Assembly: GCA_019636285.1 (NCBI GenBank)
Contig: JAHBXV010000021.1
Span: 39,062 to 103,061, forward strand
Origin: Planctomycetaceae bacterium
GTDB taxonomy: Bacteria; Planctomycetota; Planctomycetia; Planctomycetales; Planctomycetaceae
DNA length: 64,000 nucleotides
Direction of reading: 5' to 3'
Part shown: in pieces, positions 59,844 to 64,000 of the stretch
How the letters are laid out: every line of letters begins with the position of its first letter
Position numbering within the stretch: position 1 is the first letter of the stretch
The notes under the pieces: generated by a model
What the model saw: the letters and a program-made list of their open reading frames with translations, nothing else
What the model was told of the DNA's origin: nothing
Database searches by the model: none
Translations under genes and position numbers: made by a program

Positions 59844-61291
59844 TTCCGGGATGCTTTCCGGCTGTTCTTGAGGTAACCCTGATACTCCCAACGGTCTTGC
59901 CATTGTTCCAGGTAGGGCTCGTAAGGCTCCGCCTCAAACCACGAAATCGACGGAGGATCGGGCGGATTGAGTCGGCCCTCGGGATAATCCTTCCCGGCGA
60001 AGCTGGCATCCACCGAGGCATGAAACTCCAGCAGTTGCCGCTTCATCGTTTCGAAGAGTTCGACCTGCTTCGCGCTCAGATCGCGACCCTCACCACGATC
60101 GATGACGAGGTCGTACAACTCGAACTCTCCTTTGGAGAGATCGCGCGTCAGAATCTTGTAACGACCGTCAACCAGAGCGGCCTGTTTCCCAAAGCGGAAC
60201 GGAATCGGCGTTGGGCGGTCGCCATCCATGCCCTCTATGACGGGTTTGAGACTGATTCCGTCAATGGGTTGAATGAGACTGTCTGTGGGCAGTCCCAACA
60301 GATCGACGACCGTGGGAAACAGGTCCATCGTGCAGGCGGGGTATGCGGTCACGCGCGGCGATTTGATCACAGCCGGCCACTCGATGATACCCGGCACACG
60401 CAGGCCGCCTTCGTAGACGGTCCCCTTGTTGCCGCGCAGGCCACCGGTGGTCTCGGGCTCAATCTTGGGAAGGCCGCCGTTGTCGCTGCAGAAAACCAAG
60501 AGGGTATTCTCCGCCAGGCCGGAAGCCGCCAGTCGACGTCGCAGCGTCCCCACGGCTCGGTCCATGGCGACCAGCTCGCCGTAATGGTTGGCGGAGGCCT
60601 CATCCAGTTCGGCGAACGCCGACTTGTCCCGGTCCAGCGCGCGGAACGGACTATGCGGCGTGCCAAACCAGATGACAGCGAACAGCGGCTGATTGCTCTT
60701 GCGATGGCGATCGAGAAACCGCAGCGCCTCGGCGACCGCCACCTCGGAGGAATCGCCTTGCAGTTCGACGATCTCCCCCTTTCGGGACATGAGCGGGTTC
60801 TGGTCGAAGAAATTCGTGACCGAGGTCCACTCGTCGAATCCGAACGCCGACGGACTGTAAGGATCATCAGCCAAGATCGGCACCCCTGGCCCCTTGTAGC
60901 CGTTGAGATGCCATTTGCCAAAGTGGCCGGTGATGTACCCCGCCTTCTTGAGCGCCTGGGCGATCGTTCGTTCCTGCTGGCGAAGGGCATAGCCATGCGT
61001 GAGCACGCCGCAGCGATCGGGCGAACGTCCGGTAAGAACGCTGGCCCGAGTCGGCGAGCAAACCGGACCACCGGCGTAGAAGCGCTCGAACCGCAGTCCA
61101 TTTGCCGCCATCCGGTCGAGCTGCGGCGTCTTGAGCAGCGGATGCCCGCGATAACCCGTCTGCCCCCAGCCCATATCGTCCGCCATCACGAAGATGATGT
61201 GCGGCCGGCGAGGTTCCTCTGCTGCGGCCGGGCGACCAAGACCCAGGGCAATCACCAGACCCAGCATCTCAATCAACAGCCGATGCCTCAT
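59840..61291 (-). CDS. Sulfatase (arylsulfatase-like)
   Basis: About 483 residues from ATG at 61289-61291; extending to 61366 would translate a dispersed repeat and is rejected. The signal ends GRPAAAEEP and is almost identical to the first sulfatase's. The metal-binding start is HIIFVMADDMGWGQTGYRGHPLLKTPQLDRM. C78 in VCSPTRASVLTGRSPDRCG is converted to formylglycine. ENTLLVFCSDNGG lies near residue 270. The C-terminus ends in a basic tail. It acts on sulfate esters in the periplasm or outside. Stop TGA overlaps the next sulfatase start, so the two are coupled. Confidence 0.9.
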   Translation of the reverse strand: MRHRLLIEMLGLVIALGLGRPAAAEEPRRPHIIFVMADDMGWGQTGYRGHPLLKTPQLDRMAANGLRFERFYAGGPVCSPTRASVLTGRSPDRCGVLTHGYALRQQERTIAQALKKAGYITGHFGKWHLNGYKGPGVPILADDPYSPSAFGFDEWTSVTNFFDQNPLMSRKGEIVELQGDSSEVAVAEALRFLDRHRKSNQPLFAVIWFGTPHSPFRALDRDKSAFAELDEASANHYGELVAMDRAVGTLRRRLAASGLAENTLLVFCSDNGGLPKIEPETTGGLRGNKGTVYEGGLRVPGIIEWPAVIKSPRVTAYPACTMDLFPTVVDLLGLPTDSLIQPIDGISLKPVIEGMDGDRPTPIPFRFGKQAALVDGRYKILTRDLSKGEFELYDLVIDRGEGRDLSAKQVELFETMKRQLLEFHASVDASFAGKDYPEGRLNPPDPPSISWFEAEPYEPYLEQWQDRWEYQGYLKNSRKASRK

Positions 61292-61323
61292 GGCAGCCCG
61301 ACTCCAAAAAAACATATTTCCCT

Positions 61324-61348
61324 TAGCCGCGACCCAACGGGGAGCGCT
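61324..61348 (+). repeat. Short dispersed repeat, copy 8
   Basis: Reads TAGCCGCGACCC then AACGGGGAGCGCT, 33 bp upstream of the third sulfatase start. Both this copy and the one at 58404 lie at the same distance from starts encoding similar signal peptides. Confidence 0.8.
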
Positions 61349-61362
61349 TCCCGCGATTGCCG

Positions 61363-62730
61363 TCACGCGGCTTTCTTTTTCTTCTTCGCCTTCGGAGCGG
61401 CGCTGGGATTCGCGGCCCGGAATGTTTCATCAAGCTCTTTCGGACGAGCCTCGCGGAACTGTTCCAGCACCGCTTCCAGTTTTTTGACCCGCTTCACAGC
61501 TTCGCCAGACAATGTCACGGGGTCGAGCGGCCGCTGTTCAAAGGGGTCGGCCGCCAGGTCGAAATACTCCCCCGTGCGATATAGCTTCCCTTTTTGGTCG
61601 AACGCATACTCCTTGACCGTCATATCCGACTGTTGACGCGGAGAGTACCAGCCATACAGCCACTCACGCGGCTGAGCGGTTTCCCCGCGGAGACGAGGCA
61701 GCAAACTGACACCGTCCAGATTCTCCGGCGCCTTCACTCCGGCTGCCGCACAGATCGTGGGGAACAGGTCGACACTGCTGACGAGATCCTCGCACACCGC
61801 ACCTTCCCGAATGACAGCGGGCCAGCTCACCACGAGTGGCACATGGGTTCCGCGAGCGGTCGTCTGTCCCTTGCCGCCGCGATAGTCGCCCCCGCGAAAA
61901 CGGCTGGTGACCGTCCCCAGTGTCCCGTTGTCGCCGAGAAAGATCAGCAGCGTATTGTCGCGAATTCCGAGTTCGCCCAGCTTCGCGTCGAGCCGGCCAA
62001 CCATCTTGTCCATGTAGGCGACCATCGCCGCGAAGTGCCGCACGTCCTTATTAACGTCTTCTCCCCGCGTCGCCGGATCCCAGTTGGGACTGTCCGGGGT
62101 CGGCTGGAACGGCGCATGGGTAAGAATCATCGGATAATACAGAAAGAAGGGCTCGTCGCGATGCCGGGTCACGAAGTCCAGCGCGAAGTCATTGACGAGC
62201 GTCGGTCCGTATTCGCCGTTCGTGAAGTCGAGTTCGCGGGCGTTGTGCTCCAGACCCGGATTGGCATAGCGGGGCGGCCGCCGCGTGTGCTGCCACAGAT
62301 AGGCCTCGTCAAAGCCGAAGTGCTGCGGCGAGTCTGGCTCCTTCCCCAGCTGCCACTTGCCGCAGATTCCCGTCGCGTAACCCGCCTGTTGAAAGACATG
62401 GCCGAACGTCTTTTCGCCGCGCGGCAGCACACCAAACCGCAGGTAATTGCGGACGTTGTACTTCCCGGTCATCAGTTGCAAGCGCGTGGGCGTACACAAC
62501 GGCTGGACGTGGCAGTGCTCGAACCGCATGCCACTCGCGGCCAGCCGATCGAGATGGGGTGTCTCGTACGACTCGCCCCCATTCGCGGTCAGGCATTCAT
62601 AGCCTAGATCGTCGGCCATGATGAGGACGACGTTGGGACGGTCGGATCGACGAGCGGCCTCCGCGCCGGGAAGCACGGTCGCTCCCCCCAACCAGGCCCC
62701 CATCGCGAACAGAACGCTCAGCACTCTCAT
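61363..62730 (-). CDS. Sulfatase (arylsulfatase-like)
   Basis: A 455-residue protein. The signal is MRVLSVLFAMGAWLGGATVLPGAEA. RPNVVLIMADDLGYECLTANGGESYETPHLDRLA holds the first metal ligands. C79 in LCTPTRLQLMTGKYNVRNY is the formylglycine position; a Thr follows Cys where other cluster members have Ser or Asn. NTLLIFLGDNGTLGTVTSRF gives the second metal ligand set. The C-terminus is Ala/Lys-rich (KKKKKAA). It probably removes sulfate from a polysaccharide. It starts 229 bp after the fifth sulfatase stop, so it may have its own promoter. Confidence 0.9.
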   Translation of the reverse strand: MRVLSVLFAMGAWLGGATVLPGAEAARRSDRPNVVLIMADDLGYECLTANGGESYETPHLDRLAASGMRFEHCHVQPLCTPTRLQLMTGKYNVRNYLRFGVLPRGEKTFGHVFQQAGYATGICGKWQLGKEPDSPQHFGFDEAYLWQHTRRPPRYANPGLEHNARELDFTNGEYGPTLVNDFALDFVTRHRDEPFFLYYPMILTHAPFQPTPDSPNWDPATRGEDVNKDVRHFAAMVAYMDKMVGRLDAKLGELGIRDNTLLIFLGDNGTLGTVTSRFRGGDYRGGKGQTTARGTHVPLVVSWPAVIREGAVCEDLVSSVDLFPTICAAAGVKAPENLDGVSLLPRLRGETAQPREWLYGWYSPRQQSDMTVKEYAFDQKGKLYRTGEYFDLAADPFEQRPLDPVTLSGEAVKRVKKLEAVLEQFREARPKELDETFRAANPSAAPKAKKKKKAA

Positions 62731-62959
62731 GGCGAAACATCATTTCGTGTTGGAATTCAAGACTCGGCGACGGCAGCGTGGAGTCAACTGCCGGTTGCTC
62801 GATTTGTCTCCGCGTCTCTTGAAACCCATCTGCAACTTCCATTCCTTCGCACGAATTGCCCCGAAGGCAAGCGAACCGAGCGGCAAGCCAGAAACTGACG
62901 GTTGACACCCGATACCTGACTCCTACTTTGCTGGCCGCTGGCTGCTGGCCGCTCAACCT

Positions 62960-64000
62960 TCAGTCCTCAAATCCTGGTATCGGATCGTCCCGATGAACGG
63001 GCTTCCCCTCCCAGGTCGCGACGTCGGTCTTGGGGTCGTATGTCAACACGCGGTGCGCGCTTCCTGGAGCCGGAGGAATATCGGTCGTCGGAATCCAGCG
63101 GCGGTGTTCTTCCTTGATGGAGGCGTATTTCGACTCACCAGCCAGATTGGTCCATTCGCGGGGGTCGGCGACCATGTCGTACAGCTCTTCGCTCCCATCG
63201 GCATAGCGGATGTACCGCCAGCGTTCCGTGCGAATGCCGTGATTTCCCTGGTTATGCGACGTGATCGCCGGCCGTTCGCGCTCGGCTGTCGCGTCGCGCA
63301 ATTGCGGCAACAGGCTGACCCCTTCCAGATCACCACGCGGCGTCAGCCCGCAGAGGTCGATCAGCGTGGGATAGATATCGAGAAGCTCGGCTGGCCGGTT
63401 GCAACGACCGTGCGGTGACACTCCCGGACCGGCGAAGATAAGCGGCACCTTGGTTCCCCGATCCCACAAGGTGTTCTTGCCCGTCTTGGCTTTCTCACCC
63501 AGATGCCAGCCATGATCGCCCCAGACGACGACGATCGTGTTGTCAGCCAGCCCCGCCTTGTCGAGAGCCGTCAGAATGCGGCCGACTTGCGCATCGACAA
63601 AACTCGTGCAGGCCAGGTAGGACCGGACGAGGTTCCGCCACTGGTTGTTCTTCTGCACCCAGGCCAGTCGCGGCTCGGGCAGTTCCCAGTGGAGATACCA
63701 CGAGAACCGCGGCGTATCGTCGCGATCGTCTTCCTTGATGATCGGCAGCACGCTGTCGTCATCGGGATAGAGGTCAAACCACCGTTGCGTTGCATAACAC
63801 GGGACGTGCGGCAGAAAGAAACCGGCGGCGAGGAAGAAGGGTGCGTCTTTGGGCAGCGTTTCAATCTGCTCGATGGCCCAACTGGCGACCTGATAGTCTC
63901 CCTTGTCTTCATCCTTGTGCGGGAAGACACCCCAATCCATCAGGGGATGATTCCCCATCGGCGTGGGTGGAATCAGCTTCTGTGGCGGCTTCACGCCGAT
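62960..64000 (-). CDS. Sulfatase, N-terminus outside window (partial)
   Basis: The frame is open from the stop at 62960 to the right edge, giving about 346 visible residues. It lacks the formylglycine motif, which must lie beyond the edge. Visible parts are APFFLAAGFFLPHVPCYATQRWFDLY, LADNTIVVVWGDHGWHLGEKAKTGKNTLWDRGTKVPLIFAGPGVS with the metal-binding DHGWHLGE, and ERWRYIRYADGSEELYDMVADPREWTNLAGE near the end. The last two motifs are shared with the sulfatase at 58434, making it also iduronate-sulfatase-like. It is the first visible gene of the five-gene minus-strand run. Confidence 0.85.
   Translation of the reverse strand: MGVKPPQKLIPPTPMGNHPLMDWGVFPHKDEDKGDYQVASWAIEQIETLPKDAPFFLAAGFFLPHVPCYATQRWFDLYPDDDSVLPIIKEDDRDDTPRFSWYLHWELPEPRLAWVQKNNQWRNLVRSYLACTSFVDAQVGRILTALDKAGLADNTIVVVWGDHGWHLGEKAKTGKNTLWDRGTKVPLIFAGPGVSPHGRCNRPAELLDIYPTLIDLCGLTPRGDLEGVSLLPQLRDATAERERPAITSHNQGNHGIRTERWRYIRYADGSEELYDMVADPREWTNLAGESKYASIKEEHRRWIPTTDIPPAPGSAHRVLTYDPKTDVATWEGKPVHRDDPIPGFED

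Noticed and set aside
61292..61366. N-terminal extension of the third sulfatase
   Set aside because: It translates the dispersed repeat (SAPRWVAA) and precedes a clean signal peptide at 61291.
59783..61636. 617-residue plus-strand frame over the sulfatases
   Set aside because: Antisense shadow of sulfatases with visible active-site motifs.

Overview
The window is chromosomal DNA of a planctomycete (Planctomycetota, probably order Planctomycetales). The evidence is the set of lineage-typical families: DUF1559 pseudopilin-like, DUF1501, DUF1549/DUF1553 with a PSD1 cytochrome-like domain, DUF1571, TPR/FG-GAP/ASPIC, a PQQ-type beta-propeller, tandem Flp-like pilins and a run of sulfatases. DNA is GC-rich and carries several dispersed palindromic repeat families. 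I cannot name the genus.

Layout. 1-3.3 kb: membrane-anchored thiol-redox protein (cut by the window edge), squalene-pathway synthase HpnC, 7Fe ferredoxin and an orphan ECF sigma factor. 3.3-6.0 kb: accessory patch with hairpin repeats, an intact IS4-family element with 21-bp perfect ends, a truncated reading frame, a small possible immunity gene and a sulfotransferase fragment. 6-15 kb: PQQ-like propeller protein, DUF1559 protein, lipoprotein, TPR-FG-GAP-ASPIC protein, tRNA-Leu(GAG), DUF1501 protein and CsrA. 15.4-17.8 kb: a three-gene minus-strand operon encoding a TIGR04222-type membrane protein with a Gly/Cys tail, a DUF692 (MNIO) enzyme and its likely partner. This is the best candidate for an under-described system here. 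18-28 kb: sugar isomerase, inactive-looking hydrolase, peptidoglycan amidase, a RuBisCO-like protein fused to a cupin, glycosyltransferase, lysophospholipase-like hydrolase, YdjY and DUF1571 proteins.

28-49 kb: MnmE-like GTPase plus type III pantothenate kinase, Uup-type ABC-F ATPase, a DUF1553/DUF1501/PPC/YaiI minus-strand operon, two tandem Flp-like pilins with a strong terminator, an LptD-like outer-membrane protein, a DgkA-like membrane protein, DnaA, GNAT, HisS and YkgJ. 49-56 kb: coiled-coil protein, rhomboid protease, hypothetical protein, HtrA-type protease, STAS protein and a membrane-anchored protein with a short repeat inserted in frame. 56-64 kb: five consecutive minus-strand sulfatases, the last cut by the window edge.

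Functional links. The sulfatase run fits degradation of sulfated polysaccharide. The TIGR04222-DUF692-partner operon fits post-translational modification of a cysteine-rich tail. At least five short repeat families lie between genes. One family supplies the stop codon of one gene and ten in-frame codons of another.
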